Shown: positions 12,980 through 21,434 of the stretch, piece by piece
Layout: each line of letters opens with the position of its first letter
Position numbering within the stretch: position 1 is the first letter of the stretch
Notes under the pieces: model-generated
What the model was told of the DNA's origin: nothing
The model's database searches: none
Seen by the model: the letters and a program-made list of their open reading frames with translations, nothing else
Program-made: the position numbers and the translations under genes
Origin: G963678445 sp963678445
Lineage (GTDB): Bacteria; Hydrogenedentota; Hydrogenedentia; Hydrogenedentales; G963678445
Length of the DNA: 64,000 nt
Direction of reading: 5' to 3'
NCBI GenBank assembly: GCA_963678445.1
Contig: OY782877.1
Span: 496,001 to 560,000 of the forward strand

Positions 12980-13858
12980 ATGGTTCGGAGTATGACCGGC
13001 TTTGGACGGGCCACCGGGGACCTGGATGGAGAACGAATTACAATTGAGTTGAGTTCGGTGAACCACCGTTTTTTGGAATGCCAGTTCCGCATGCCGCATG
13101 CCTGGGCTTCGTTGGAAGGCGTGTTTCGGGATCAGATAAAAAAAATGGCGGCACGGGGTAAGGTAAACATTTCTATCCGCCGTGCCTATGGGCCGCTTGG
13201 GCGTCAACAGATTCAGTTTAATGCGGACACAGCGGATCAGTATCTTGTAGCCGCTGGCGAGCTGGCGAAGAAACTGGGGGCGGATACGTCGCTTTCGCTG
13301 GATACGTTGGCGCAGCTGGATGGTGTGTTTACGCCTGCCGATGAGGAGCAGGATTTGAGGTCGGTGCGCAAGATGGTCTCGCATGTTTTGACGGAGGCGT
13401 TACAGCAGCTGGAGCAGGCACGCACGAGTGAGGGGGAGGCGTTGACGGCAGATATTCGGGAGCGTATTGCACAGATGCGGGATTCCTTGCGTGCGGTGGA
13501 AATGCAGTTGCCGGAAATCAGTGAGGCGTATGCAGCACGTTTGCAGCAGCGTGTGTCTGATTTGAATGCGGAGCCTGGTGTTAAAGAGGAACGCCTGGCT
13601 ATTGAGATTGCGTTGATGGCGGATAAAACCGATGTAAATGAGGAAATTGTCCGTTTGAAAGCGCATTTTGAGCATGTGGAGGAGTTGTTGGTCTCTCAGG
13701 AGCCTGTAGGACGGGATCTGAATTTCCTAACACAGGAGATTCAGCGGGAAATAAATACGCTGGGCTCAAAAATGCGTGACATCGGTATCACGCGAGAGAC
13801 GTTGCGTATGAAGTCGGAGTTGGAAAAACTTCGTGAACAAATCCAGAATGTTGAGTAG
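12980..13858 (+). CDS. yicC: YicC family endoribonuclease-like protein
   Basis: 292 residues, starting at the ATG preceded by AAGGAGAG. The N-terminus VRSMTGFGRA is the family signature; the C-terminus EINTLGSKMRDIGITRETLR followed by MKSELEKLREQIQNVE is the conserved DUF1732 end. YicC/YloC proteins are reported to have endoribonuclease activity and are widely linked to gmk and rpoZ, as here. Length is normal for the family. First gene of a four-gene operon; the next coding frame follows its stop directly. Confidence 0.95.
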   Translation: MVRSMTGFGRATGDLDGERITIELSSVNHRFLECQFRMPHAWASLEGVFRDQIKKMAARGKVNISIRRAYGPLGRQQIQFNADTADQYLVAAGELAKKLGADTSLSLDTLAQLDGVFTPADEEQDLRSVRKMVSHVLTEALQQLEQARTSEGEALTADIRERIAQMRDSLRAVEMQLPEISEAYAARLQQRVSDLNAEPGVKEERLAIEIALMADKTDVNEEIVRLKAHFEHVEELLVSQEPVGRDLNFLTQEIQREINTLGSKMRDIGITRETLRMKSELEKLREQIQNVE

Positions 13859-13864
13859 TTGATT

Positions 13865-14446
13865 GTGGCGAAACCGGGTATCCTTATAGTCATGTCTGCG
13901 CCTTCGGGGGCCGGGAAAAACACCTTGCTGGCCGCTATCGGCGAAATGGAGCAGAATCTGGCCACCACGATTTCGGCTACAACGCGCATGCCACGTCCGG
14001 GGGAGGAAGATGGCCGTGAATATCATTTCCTGAGCTGGACGGATTTTGAGGCGCGGATCGCTGCGGGCGATTTTGTGGAGTGGGCGAAGGTGCATAGCAA
14101 TTTGTATGGTACGCTTAAATGTGAATTGGATCGCTGCCTGAATGCGGGTAGTGATGTCATTTTGGAAGTAGACGTGCAAGGCATGCGCAGTGTGCGCGGC
14201 GTGCGCGATGATGTGGTGAGCATATTTCTGATGCCTCCTTCGCTGGACGAGTTGGCGCGACGGTTACGGGCGCGTGGCACGGATGAAGAAGAGGTTATTG
14301 CGTTGCGTTTGCAGAATGCACATGCGGAAATGGCGGCCCGCCATGAATTTGATTATATAGTCGTGAATGATGATCTGGAACATGCCGCAGCTGATATGGT
14401 GGCGATTCTGCGTGCAGAACGCTGTCGTGCCTGGCGGCAACCATAA
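13865..14446 (+). CDS. gmk: guanylate kinase
   Basis: Phosphorylates GMP to GDP with ATP. P-loop SAPSGAGKNT at about 10-19 (Asn in the position after Lys, where many homologues have Ser or Gly); then TTRMPRPGEEDGREYHF, the GMP-binding segment; then EVDVQGMRSVR and the lid arginines RRLRARGTDEEE. The start is uncertain: the frame opens at a TTG (13859) immediately after the yicC stop, with a GTG at 13865 and an ATG at 13892. GTG at 13865 is my choice. No good ribosome binding site is present, so translation is probably coupled to yicC. About 193 residues, normal for Gmk. Confidence 0.95.
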   Translation: MAKPGILIVMSAPSGAGKNTLLAAIGEMEQNLATTISATTRMPRPGEEDGREYHFLSWTDFEARIAAGDFVEWAKVHSNLYGTLKCELDRCLNAGSDVILEVDVQGMRSVRGVRDDVVSIFLMPPSLDELARRLRARGTDEEEVIALRLQNAHAEMAARHEFDYIVVNDDLEHAAADMVAILRAERCRAWRQP

Positions 14447-14460
14447 GGAGGCGTTTAATA

Positions 14461-14688
14461 ATGCCAGCCCCGTACTTTGTAGATGATTTCAAGGATAAGA
14501 TCGACAGCCTGTACCGTTTGGTTATCATTGGCGCACGGCGTGCTAATCAGATCAGCAAAAATGAAGCGCACAGCTTTGGTGGCGTGACCCGAGCCAAAAA
14601 ATCGACCATTACCGCGTTGGAAGAGGTATTGGACGGTAAGGTCAGTTATTACAGTAATGATGACGAAGATGAACACTTCCTGGAGTAG
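14461..14688 (+). CDS. rpoZ: RNA polymerase omega subunit
   Basis: 75 residues; AAGGAGG precedes the ATG. IDSLYRLVIIGARRANQI is the omega signature that folds around the beta' C-terminus, and TITALEEVLDGKV is the conserved helix that follows. The acidic tail DDEDEHF is usual. Position between gmk and coaBC is the widespread gene order. Confidence 0.95.
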   Translation: MPAPYFVDDFKDKIDSLYRLVIIGARRANQISKNEAHSFGGVTRAKKSTITALEEVLDGKVSYYSNDDEDEHFLE

Positions 14689-14691
14689 GTC

Positions 14692-15900
14692 ATGCCGTCA
14701 CCGTTTGCCGATAAAGAGATTGTACTGGGCGTAGCCGGTTCTATTGCCGCCTACAAAGCGTGTGAGCTTGCCTCGCAACTGGTGCAGGCGGGAGCACGGG
14801 TTACGCCTGTGCTTACGAAGCATGCCCAGGAATTTATCGGCCCGGCTTCGTTCGAAGCAATTACGGGGCAGCGAGCCATTACGGAAATGTTCGCGCCACT
14901 GCAGAATCCGGATGTGGAGCATATCGCTGTGGCGCAACGCGCCGACCTTTTCCTGATTGCACCGGCTACGGCAAACGTTCTCGCAAAAACGGCGCATGGC
15001 ATTGCCGATGATTGGCTCAGCACCACGTTGCTCGCCACGCGTGCCCCCATCTTGTTTGCCCCGGCCATGAATACGCACATGTATGAGCATCCGGCAACGC
15101 AGGAAAATATCGCGATTTTACAAAAGCGTGGATGTCGTTTTGTGGGACCGGGTGTGGGCAAATTGGCGTGCGGGGCAGTCGGCGCAGGCCGCCTCGTCGA
15201 ACTGTCGGCAATATTGGAAACCACCGCACTCGCTTTGCATCAAACACAGGACTTAGCCGGAAAGCAGGTATTGATCACCAGCGGCCCCACGCACGAACCT
15301 ATCGATCCCGTCCGCTTTATCAGCAATCACTCTTCTGGAAAGATGGGCTATGCAGTGGCCATGGAAGCGTTACGGCGCGGCGCCAATGTCACTGTGCTCT
15401 CAGGTCCTGCAGAGACGCCTTTACCCCATTGGGCCAAGGTTTTGCGCGTCAAAACGGCCATGGAAATGCTGGAAGCCGTGCGGGAACAACTGCATACCGC
15501 CGACATATTCATAGGTGCGGCTGCCGTCGGGGATTATCGCGTGGCTGAGCCTGCTGCAGAAAAGCATAAACGCGAGACCAATGCCTCCTACACACTTTCT
15601 CTCACCAACAACCCCGATATCGCTGCATTCGTTGGCCAACATAAGAAAAAACATCAACTGGCCATTGGTTTTGCCGCGGAAACTTCTGACGTACTTAGCC
15701 ATGCCCAGGAAAAATGTGAGCGCAAGGCGCTGGATCTCATCGTCGCGAATCAAGTAGGCGGCGATGCCTGTGCATTTGGCTCCGATACCGTATCTGCGGC
15801 GATCCTCCCTTGTGACACTGCGTTGCGCAGCTATGAAAAGACGGCTTTAACGCAACGGCTTTTCGACGAAATCATCGCACGCCTCCCCCAATCCCAATAG
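14692..15900 (+). CDS. coaBC: bifunctional phosphopantothenoylcysteine decarboxylase/phosphopantothenate-cysteine ligase
   Basis: 402 residues, three bases after rpoZ. The N-terminal flavoprotein half (CoaC, about 1-185) has GVAGSIAAYKACEL, the active-site His in VEHIAVAQRAD, PAMNTHMYEHPA and the Cys-containing LACGAVGAGRL loop. The C-terminal half (CoaB) has ITSGPTHEPIDPVRFISN, AAVGDYRV and IGFAAET. It makes 4'-phosphopantetheine in two steps for coenzyme A. Full length. Last gene of the yicC operon; it converges with the next gene across only 6 bp. Confidence 0.95.
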   Translation: MPSPFADKEIVLGVAGSIAAYKACELASQLVQAGARVTPVLTKHAQEFIGPASFEAITGQRAITEMFAPLQNPDVEHIAVAQRADLFLIAPATANVLAKTAHGIADDWLSTTLLATRAPILFAPAMNTHMYEHPATQENIAILQKRGCRFVGPGVGKLACGAVGAGRLVELSAILETTALALHQTQDLAGKQVLITSGPTHEPIDPVRFISNHSSGKMGYAVAMEALRRGANVTVLSGPAETPLPHWAKVLRVKTAMEMLEAVREQLHTADIFIGAAAVGDYRVAEPAAEKHKRETNASYTLSLTNNPDIAAFVGQHKKKHQLAIGFAAETSDVLSHAQEKCERKALDLIVANQVGGDACAFGSDTVSAAILPCDTALRSYEKTALTQRLFDEIIARLPQSQ

Positions 15901-15906
15901 CCTCCC

Positions 15907-16386
15907 CTACTCCACCTCCGCCTTGCGCAATGCCATCGCATCAATATCCGTAGCGTCCAGGCGGTGCAACAAAAGCAGGGCAACCGCATCTACCTTGGCG
16001 TACAACCACTCCACACCCAGACCAACGCCATACCAATAGGGCACAAAGGTAAGTGTGATCTGACCGTGGAGGTTATACGGTAATTTACTGTAATTCCAAA
16101 TGCGCAAACCGCAGGCGGTAAAAAGTCGACCCGAAATATATTCTACTACGAAAATCCCCACCATATATACCCCTGCGCGAAAAACCAGGGGGATTTTGCG
16201 ACGTTGTAATGGGCGCGCAATTGGCATCAGGACCACACCCAAAAGTCCATAATCCAGCATCATCCACGGCGAAGAATGCCCGCGCATATTCCAGTCATTC
16301 GCCGACAATCCCGTGAAGAAGACCTCCATTAACAACCCCAGAAAGGCAAACAATAAAAACCGTAACGCCACACGCTTTGCCTGCAT
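15907..16386 (-). CDS. small integral membrane protein of the CmpB/putative ABC permease (PF06541-like) family
   Basis: 159 residues from the ATG at 16386, which has GGGAGG 5 nt upstream; a longer frame from 16422 lacks a binding site. Four or so hydrophobic segments are visible: FLLFAFLGLLMEVFF, MMLDYGLLGVVLMPI, AGVYMVGIFVVEYIS and FVPYWYGVGLGVEW. The pattern GLLMEVFF...YISGRLF...WNYS..PYNLHGQI matches the family often named putative ABC-transporter permease, though no ATPase partner is present and function is unknown. It is divergent from the oxidoreductase at 16539. Confidence 0.7.
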   Translation of the reverse strand: MQAKRVALRFLLFAFLGLLMEVFFTGLSANDWNMRGHSSPWMMLDYGLLGVVLMPIARPLQRRKIPLVFRAGVYMVGIFVVEYISGRLFTACGLRIWNYSKLPYNLHGQITLTFVPYWYGVGLGVEWLYAKVDAVALLLLHRLDATDIDAMALRKAEVE

Positions 16387-16479
16387 ACAGACCTCCCTGC
16401 ATTTCTCGAAAGAGAATTCCATCGTACACTCACGTACTTACATAAACACTTTACCCATAAAAAAACTCTTTTTCAAAAC

Positions 16480-16509
16480 TTGTGTAAATCCCCCCGCACC
16501 GCGTATCCT
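16480..16509 (+). promoter_or_regulatory. candidate promoter of the TIGR01777 gene
   Basis: TTGTGT (16480-16485), 18-bp spacer, TATCCT (16504-16509), 30 bp before the start codon. Confidence 0.45.
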
Positions 16510-16538
16510 AGGGAGGGTGTAACAGAAAAGGGTTGGAC

Positions 16539-17450
16539 ATGAGAATACTTGTTACCGGCTCAACCGGTTTTATTGGCGCTGCCTTAACGCAGTATCTCGG
16601 CCAACAGGGCCATACTGTTGTGCGCCTGGTGCGTAAACGACATGGCTTTGCTGAACATGAGGTACTGTGGAACCCTCAGCAAGGCATTATTGACTCCATC
16701 GGACTGGCAGGCTGCGAAACCATTATCCACCTATGCGGTGAGAATCTTCTCACTGGACGTTGGACCAAGGCGCGCAAACAACGTATTTATGACAGCCGTG
16801 TGGAGAGCACCCATTTTCTCTGCCGTTGCCTTTCCGCGTTAAGTGAACAGCCTAAGACCCTGCTTACCGCTTCCGCCATTGCCTACTATGGCAATAATGG
16901 CGACACCCTGCTCACCGAGGAAAGTCCTGCTGGCAAGGGTTTTCTGGCGGAGCTTTGCCAGGACTGGGAAAAACCCGTAGCGCCCCTCACCCTCAAAGGG
17001 GTGCGTGGCGTTCAATTGCGTTTTGGCGTAGTGCTTAGCCCCAGTGGCGGTGGATTGAAGCAGATGCTGCCTTTCTACCGAAAAGGGCTGGGCGGTGTAC
17101 TGGGCGATGGACGCGCTTACCTGAGCTGGATCAGCCTGCACGATACACTTGCGGCAATACATCACTGTATCCAAAACGAAGCCATTTCGGGCCCCGTCAA
17201 TATCGTTGGCCCCGAACCGGTTACCAACCAATCCTTTACACAAACACTGGGCGCGGTACTCAAACGTCCCACCATCTTTCCTATACCCTCCTGGCTACTC
17301 CAACTGCGCTACGGCGAAATGGCTCGCGAACTACTCCTTTCCAGCAATCGCGTACTTCCTAAAAAACTAGAAGAAAGCGGTTTCAACTTTTCCCACCCCG
17401 ACCTCCACGAAACGCTCAACCACCTGCTCCATCCTGAATCCACCCAGTAA
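16539..17450 (+). CDS. TIGR01777 family NAD(P)-binding epimerase/oxidoreductase (YfcH/SDR39U1-like)
   Basis: 303 residues from the ATG at 16539 (AAAAGGG upstream; a TTG at 16533 is in frame). Rossmann motif ILVTGSTGFIGAAL; IIHLCGENLLTGRWT and KARKQRIYDSRV, ASAIAYYG, LRFGVVLSPSGGGLKQMLPFY, LSWISLHD and a C-terminal DUF1731-type segment are all hallmarks of this SDR branch. The family is almost universal in bacteria, but its substrate is not established; links to cell division and envelope have been suggested for homologues. Single gene with its own promoter. Confidence 0.9.
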   Translation: MRILVTGSTGFIGAALTQYLGQQGHTVVRLVRKRHGFAEHEVLWNPQQGIIDSIGLAGCETIIHLCGENLLTGRWTKARKQRIYDSRVESTHFLCRCLSALSEQPKTLLTASAIAYYGNNGDTLLTEESPAGKGFLAELCQDWEKPVAPLTLKGVRGVQLRFGVVLSPSGGGLKQMLPFYRKGLGGVLGDGRAYLSWISLHDTLAAIHHCIQNEAISGPVNIVGPEPVTNQSFTQTLGAVLKRPTIFPIPSWLLQLRYGEMARELLLSSNRVLPKKLEESGFNFSHPDLHETLNHLLHPESTQ

Positions 17451-17772
17451 AAACGCCATAATTTCGACAATTTGACCAAAACCAGACACTACTGTCGGCC
17501 AGTTTTATGCGGGCAAAAGGGATAACCCATATCCCCATAAGAACTTAGGAAAACCTTCATATTAGGAATGAATCTTGTATGCAACCATACAAGCGCTGGC
17601 AACCCGGTAATGCACTCAATCAGGGAGATGGACTGCGCCACCAGTTCCTGTTGCATTTGATGCGCGCCTCATTGCGCCGTATAGACCCTGCAAAACCGGG
17701 TTGCTTGAGCGCCTCAGCACGAATGGACAATGATTATGGCCACGTTGGGGAAAGAAAAATTAAAGAAAACAC
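17451..17772. other. intergenic region, nothing firm
   Basis: It contains a 73-codon open frame (17579-17800) and a 30-codon frame overlapping the next promoter. Neither has a convincing ribosome binding site or recognisable product. Confidence 0.35.
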
Positions 17773-17801
17773 TTGTCAGCATGAAGACAGGTGCATATAA
17801 T
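17773..17801 (+). promoter_or_regulatory. sigma-70 promoter of the pilC-like gene
   Basis: TTGTCA (17773-17778), exactly 17 bp, then consensus TATAAT (17796-17801), 66 bp before the start codon. This is the best promoter match in the window. Confidence 0.75.
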
Positions 17802-17867
17802 TTATACTACGGTCGTGCGGTCCGCTAAAGTGATCGCCGAAGCGGAAACTGAAGGAGAAAATCTGAC

Positions 17868-19091
17868 ATGCCGACCTTTAATTATGTGGCGCGTGCTCGT
17901 AATGGCGCTAAGCAAAAGGGAAATCTAACCGCAGAAAATAAACAGGCAGCCACACGTATGCTGGCTGAACGGGGCCTGCAAGTTGAAAAAATATCGGAAA
18001 AAAGCGCTGGCTTCAACCTCGGGGGCAATCCGGTCGGCAAGCTCAACAAACGGGTCAAAACCGCTGAGTTACTCGTATTTACCCGACAGCTTTCCACCAT
18101 TGTCAGCGCCGGGCTCCCTCTCTTGCAGGGGCTGGACATCCTGGCCGAACAAACAGACGATCCTAACTTTGCTGCGGTTATCGACGCTGTAGCCCAGGAA
18201 GTTGAATCGGGGGAAACCTTTTCCGACGCGCTCCACAAATACCCCAAGGCCTTTCCAGACCTCTATGTGAGTATGGTGCGCGCTGGTGAGGCCGGTGGTG
18301 ATCTCGATGGCGTACTGCTGCAATTGGCCGATTACCTGGAAGCTACTGAAGAATTGAAGCGACGTATCAAATCCGCCATGACCTACCCCGTAGTCGCGTT
18401 CAGCATGATCCTCCTCATTGCAGCCGGGCTAATCATCTTCGTCGTTCCCCAATTCGCCGAAATCTTTTCCAGTTTTGGCCGCGACCTACCCCTGCCCACC
18501 CAGATGCTCATCAACATCAGTAACTTCCTGCGCACTTGGTACGCCATGCCGTGCATCATCGCCGTATTCATTGGCATATTTGCCTTTGTACGCGTTTATG
18601 GCAGCACACAAAGCGGTCGATACAACCTGGATTCCCTTAAGCTTCGCCTGCCCGTATTCGGCGATTTAATGCGTAAAGTCGCCATCAGCCGCTTTACACG
18701 CACCCTCAGCACCCTCACGCGGAGTGGTGTCGCCATCCTACAGGCACTGGAAATTGTCGAGCGCACCGCAGGCAACGAAGTCTACGCGAAAGCCATCCGT
18801 GAATCTGCCGACAGCGTCCGCAACGGTGAAACCCTGGCCGATCCTCTGGCACGCGCCGAGGTTTTCCCCGCCATGGTTACCCGCATGATCGCTGTAGGCG
18901 AAAAGACCGGCGCCCTGGAAATCATGCTCATGAAAATCTCCGATTTTTACGACGCTGAAGTACGCGCCAAAGTCGACGGTTTGACCAGTCTTATCGAACC
19001 TATCCTCATCGGCCTCATGGGTATCGTCGTCGGCAGCATCGTCGTGGCCCTTTTCATGCCGATACTACAGCTCTCTCAACTCGTTGCCTAA
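17868..19091 (+). CDS. pilC: type IV pilus/type II secretion inner-membrane platform protein
   Basis: 407 residues; GAAGGAG precedes the ATG. Two T2SSF domains (about 70-190 and 275-395) each carry the FTRQLSTIVSAGLPL / FTRTLSTLTRSGVAI signature, with three membrane segments near 170-195, 225-245 and 375-400. It forms the cytoplasmic-membrane platform on which the assembly ATPase acts. PilC and GspF cannot be told apart by sequence alone; the pilC-type N-terminus (FNYVARARNGAKQKG) favours a pilus. No PilB, PilT, PilM or pilin gene is in the window, so it is either an isolated locus or a partner of genes elsewhere. Confidence 0.92.
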   Translation: MPTFNYVARARNGAKQKGNLTAENKQAATRMLAERGLQVEKISEKSAGFNLGGNPVGKLNKRVKTAELLVFTRQLSTIVSAGLPLLQGLDILAEQTDDPNFAAVIDAVAQEVESGETFSDALHKYPKAFPDLYVSMVRAGEAGGDLDGVLLQLADYLEATEELKRRIKSAMTYPVVAFSMILLIAAGLIIFVVPQFAEIFSSFGRDLPLPTQMLINISNFLRTWYAMPCIIAVFIGIFAFVRVYGSTQSGRYNLDSLKLRLPVFGDLMRKVAISRFTRTLSTLTRSGVAILQALEIVERTAGNEVYAKAIRESADSVRNGETLADPLARAEVFPAMVTRMIAVGEKTGALEIMLMKISDFYDAEVRAKVDGLTSLIEPILIGLMGIVVGSIVVALFMPILQLSQLVA

Positions 19092-19093
19092 AA

Positions 19094-19195
19094 AGTGGTC
19101 CAGTGACCACAAGCAAAAGGTATGGTCCTTACCATCCTTGACCAAAATAAACTTTTCGTTTTTTATGACAGCTTTTCAGATTTTAGTCACTAAAA
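19094..19195 (+). repeat. dispersed hairpin repeat, tail A
   Basis: Starts AGTGGTC-CAGT-GACCAC three bases after the pilC stop, continues with TATGGTCCTTACCATCC and ends AGATTTTAGTCACTAAA. It lies directly upstream of a terminator stem. Confidence 0.9.
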
Positions 19196-19230
19196 ACAGG
19201 GGTAAGCGGATACTGCTTACCCCTGTTTGA
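19196..19230 (+). terminator. Rho-independent terminator after pilC
   Basis: Perfect 12-bp stem ACAGGGGTAAGC with its complement, 7-nt loop, then TTGATATT. The repeat copy lies between this stem and the pilC stop codon. Confidence 0.8.
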
Positions 19231-19251
19231 TATTATGAAAGCCTGCTTTTA

Positions 19252-19295
19252 AGGCCTTCTTTTTTTCAGCATTTTCACAGAGAAAAAGAGGGCCT
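19252..19295 (-). terminator. probable terminator of the DUF89 gene
   Basis: AGGCC...TTCTTTTT pairs with AAAAAGAG...GGCCT. It is 10 bp after the DUF89 stop on the minus strand, with only a short T-rich 3' flank. Confidence 0.45.
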
Positions 19296-19304
19296 CTTCT
19301 ATAC

Positions 19305-20204
19305 TTACGATACCGTAGCCGCTTGCTCCAAACGCATTTTAGCACGGCGTTCCTCGGTGGAAATCAGCGCGACTTCGCCATAGGACACCCCCATATGGGC
19401 CGCGATGGTTTCGCACTTCGCACGCAAGATCAAAAAGACATTGCCCTTAAAATCGTCAATAGTCTCGTAGTTTCCCTGCCCCTTCCCAATGATCACATCG
19501 GCCTGATGCATGCGCTCCAGAAACCATTCGGGGACCAAATCCAGTGGCGAACCGATAAAAGCACCGCCATTGTCGATTACCGGACAGACTTTGGTCAGGC
19601 CGACATACTCTGCATCCTCTAATAGCGCATCATTCAGCATCGGAGCCGCCTTCACCACCGCTGTCACCGAGGTATACTTTTGCAACTCCTCAATAAGCAG
19701 CTTGTCAAACAGAATCTCGCCCGCATTATCCAGCAAATACAGCAAATCCGTACACGTCGTCAACGCACGTCGCAACGCCGCCGTATGATCTACAGAAAAA
19801 CGTTGCTGCAGCACCTCTTCAACCGTTGCGCGGATATCGATATCTTCCACACGCACCGTGCCCAAGTCAATAATGTTACCCGCAGCAGCCAGGTGTAATG
19901 CCGCCGATAAAGGGTCCTCACTCCGACGCAATAAATCGCGCAAATCCGCTTCCAAATCAAGCGCCATGTCATTCTGCTCGCGCTTTTCCTGCTTATATGG
20001 ATCGGGATTGCCCGATAATTGCGCCGCGGTGGTATACAAAGACAGCGAAAGAGCCGCAGGGGAGCGCCCCAGATCCATCTGCGGAATCTCCGCAATGGCC
20101 TGTTCCAGGATTGCACGTTGAATCTTCGGGTCCGTCGTGGCAAAACGTCCGGCACGTACTGCCTGCGTGGCAATGCAAGCAAGACAATCAAGCGTAGGTT
20201 TCAC
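19305..20204 (-). CDS. DUF89/ARMT1-like damage-control phosphatase
   Basis: 299 residues from a GTG start at 20204, chosen because GAGGT lies 6 nt upstream and the family's N-terminus (KPTLDCLACIATQ, with CxxC at 7-10) begins there; an upstream extension of 54 codons is unlike the family. YLLDNAGEILFD and DVIIGKGQGNYET provide the conserved Asp/Asn residues that bind the catalytic metal. Subfamily I enzymes with the N-terminal CxxC are prokaryotic and are proposed to hydrolyse harmful phosphorylated metabolites; Co or Ni dependence has been shown for relatives. Single gene; the real substrate is unknown. Confidence 0.85.
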   Translation of the reverse strand: MKPTLDCLACIATQAVRAGRFATTDPKIQRAILEQAIAEIPQMDLGRSPAALSLSLYTTAAQLSGNPDPYKQEKREQNDMALDLEADLRDLLRRSEDPLSAALHLAAAGNIIDLGTVRVEDIDIRATVEEVLQQRFSVDHTAALRRALTTCTDLLYLLDNAGEILFDKLLIEELQKYTSVTAVVKAAPMLNDALLEDAEYVGLTKVCPVIDNGGAFIGSPLDLVPEWFLERMHQADVIIGKGQGNYETIDDFKGNVFLILRAKCETIAAHMGVSYGEVALISTEERRAKMRLEQAATVS

Positions 20205-20720
20205 AAAAACACCTCGTTTCTCTACATTGTTGGAAAAACAGCGTGCCCAGGGCACAAAAAAGGAACTCGTTGAAGCCCTCCAACCGTACCACGCCTGCAC
20301 GCTGCAAAGGCACTGAGATACGCCCGTAAAGGCAGGAAAACGTTCAACGCCATAGCCCCGGAACAATTTTCATGCATTTTTAGACGCTGTAAAATTGCTC
20401 TCTTTGGGGTATAAAAGGGCTATTAACCACAAAGACATGCATACTCTAACCCCTCTCCCCCATTGAAGCATGAGGATACCTCTTTCAGCAGCACCAAGAT
20501 TAACCCAGTCTGCACATTTATCTTGGCGCACAGCGCTTGAATGAGTCATAATTTAAGATTTTTTCGTTACAAAAATGTGCTTATTTCCAGAAAATCTGTT
20601 ATCATAGATAAGACGTGTAAAGAGCAACGGCGCCTTGGGGAAGGGGCCGTTGGTGTGAAGGCGGCTTTCGGGTCGCTTCTCACAATGAGGCAACAGCAAA
20701 AAGGCTGCAGGAGTAGTATT
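20205..20720. other. intergenic region upstream of the PilZ gene
   Basis: About 515 bp between divergent genes. An open frame extends the PilZ protein upstream to 20541, but the added sequence looks non-coding and lacks a binding site. No RNA gene or repeat copy was recognised. Confidence 0.4.
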
Positions 20721-21143
20721 GTGTCTGAAGAACTAGCAGTATGTAAAGACGAAAAAGCATTGCGACGTGCACGTCGGCGGGCTATCCGACATGAATGCAA
20801 AGTGCGTATTGAAGCGCTTGTACGTTGCACAGACGCCATCACCAAGCATGTAAGCACAAACGCATTGGAGTATAAAGGCCGTCTGCTGGATCTAACCCCA
20901 AAGGCGATTACGCTGTTTATGCGGGAACCACTCGACGAAGATCAAAAACTCCGTATACTTATTGGCCTGCCGGGTGAGCGTCCCCTTGCAACTCAAGCCG
21001 TCGTCAAATGGGCCAAACCGATGCCGGATAAAGATGCATTTGCCGTTTGTGCACGATTCAAGAAGCTTCCCCCTGAAGAACTCAATACGATCTTGAGATA
21101 TCTGCACGCACTCGGTAAACGCCTGGAACAAGAGGTGGCCTGA
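20721..21143 (+). CDS. PilZ-domain protein (c-di-GMP binding uncertain)
   Basis: 140 residues from a GTG with AGGAG 7 nt upstream. The N-terminal RRAIRHE matches the RxxxR arm of PilZ domains, followed by the beta-barrel (YKGRLLDLTPKAITLFM, LRILIGLP, QAVVKWAKP, AVCARF) and a C-terminal helix (ELNTILRYLHALGKRLEQEV). The second c-di-GMP motif, normally DxSxxG, reads DLTPKA here, with Thr for Ser and Ala for Gly, so binding may be weakened or altered. Possible role: regulation of motility or polysaccharide. No partner gene is adjacent. Confidence 0.75.
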   Translation: MSEELAVCKDEKALRRARRRAIRHECKVRIEALVRCTDAITKHVSTNALEYKGRLLDLTPKAITLFMREPLDEDQKLRILIGLPGERPLATQAVVKWAKPMPDKDAFAVCARFKKLPPEELNTILRYLHALGKRLEQEVA

Positions 21144-21280
21144 TACAGGGCTCACACGCCTCTGAATCGATATACTACCGTCTTGTGTCTTTCATTAGCG
21201 TAGCGGTAGTTCTCCCCCTGTCTGCTGGGATTCCCTGGTAAGTAATGCCTGCCCTTCCATCCCCAAAATGTGACCTGTAA

Positions 21281-21311
21281 AAATAATGGGAGGGGCTTTC
21301 ATGCCCCTCCC
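21281..21311 (-). terminator. terminator downstream of the GH2-like gene
   Basis: 9-bp G/C stem GGGAGGGGC with loop TTTCAT; on the minus strand it is followed by ATTATTTTTAC. It is 120 bp beyond the GH2 stop, with a repeat copy in between. Confidence 0.7.
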
Positions 21312-21341
21312 TTAACAAACCATTCTTTCTCGCCACACGCA

Positions 21342-21434
21342 AGTGGCCAGCGCCACAGCAATAGGTAGGCCCTTACCATCCTTGACCGCAATATCCTTTT
21401 GCTTTTTTATGTCAGCTTTGCAGATTCAAATCAG
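21342..21434 (+). repeat. dispersed hairpin repeat, tail A, overlapping the end of the GH2-like gene
   Basis: Head GTGGC-CAGC-GCCAC (a stem shortened by one base pair on both arms), then TAGGCCCTTACCATCC, tail TTTTTTATGTCAGCTTTGCAG. The tail end touches the stop codon of the minus-strand gene at 21431. Confidence 0.85.

Noticed and set aside
12373..13384. Long minus-strand open frames through the repeat array, with the recurring peptide RTISPACGRWTT
   Set aside because: They arise because the repeat unit is 102 bp (34 codons) and has no stop in that frame; there is no binding site and the frames cover the yicC gene on the other strand.
20300..20345. CTGAGATACGCCC, resembling part of a TPP riboswitch
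   Set aside because: The second conserved half (GAACCTGATCTGG-type) and stems are missing, and the neighbouring genes are not thiamine genes.
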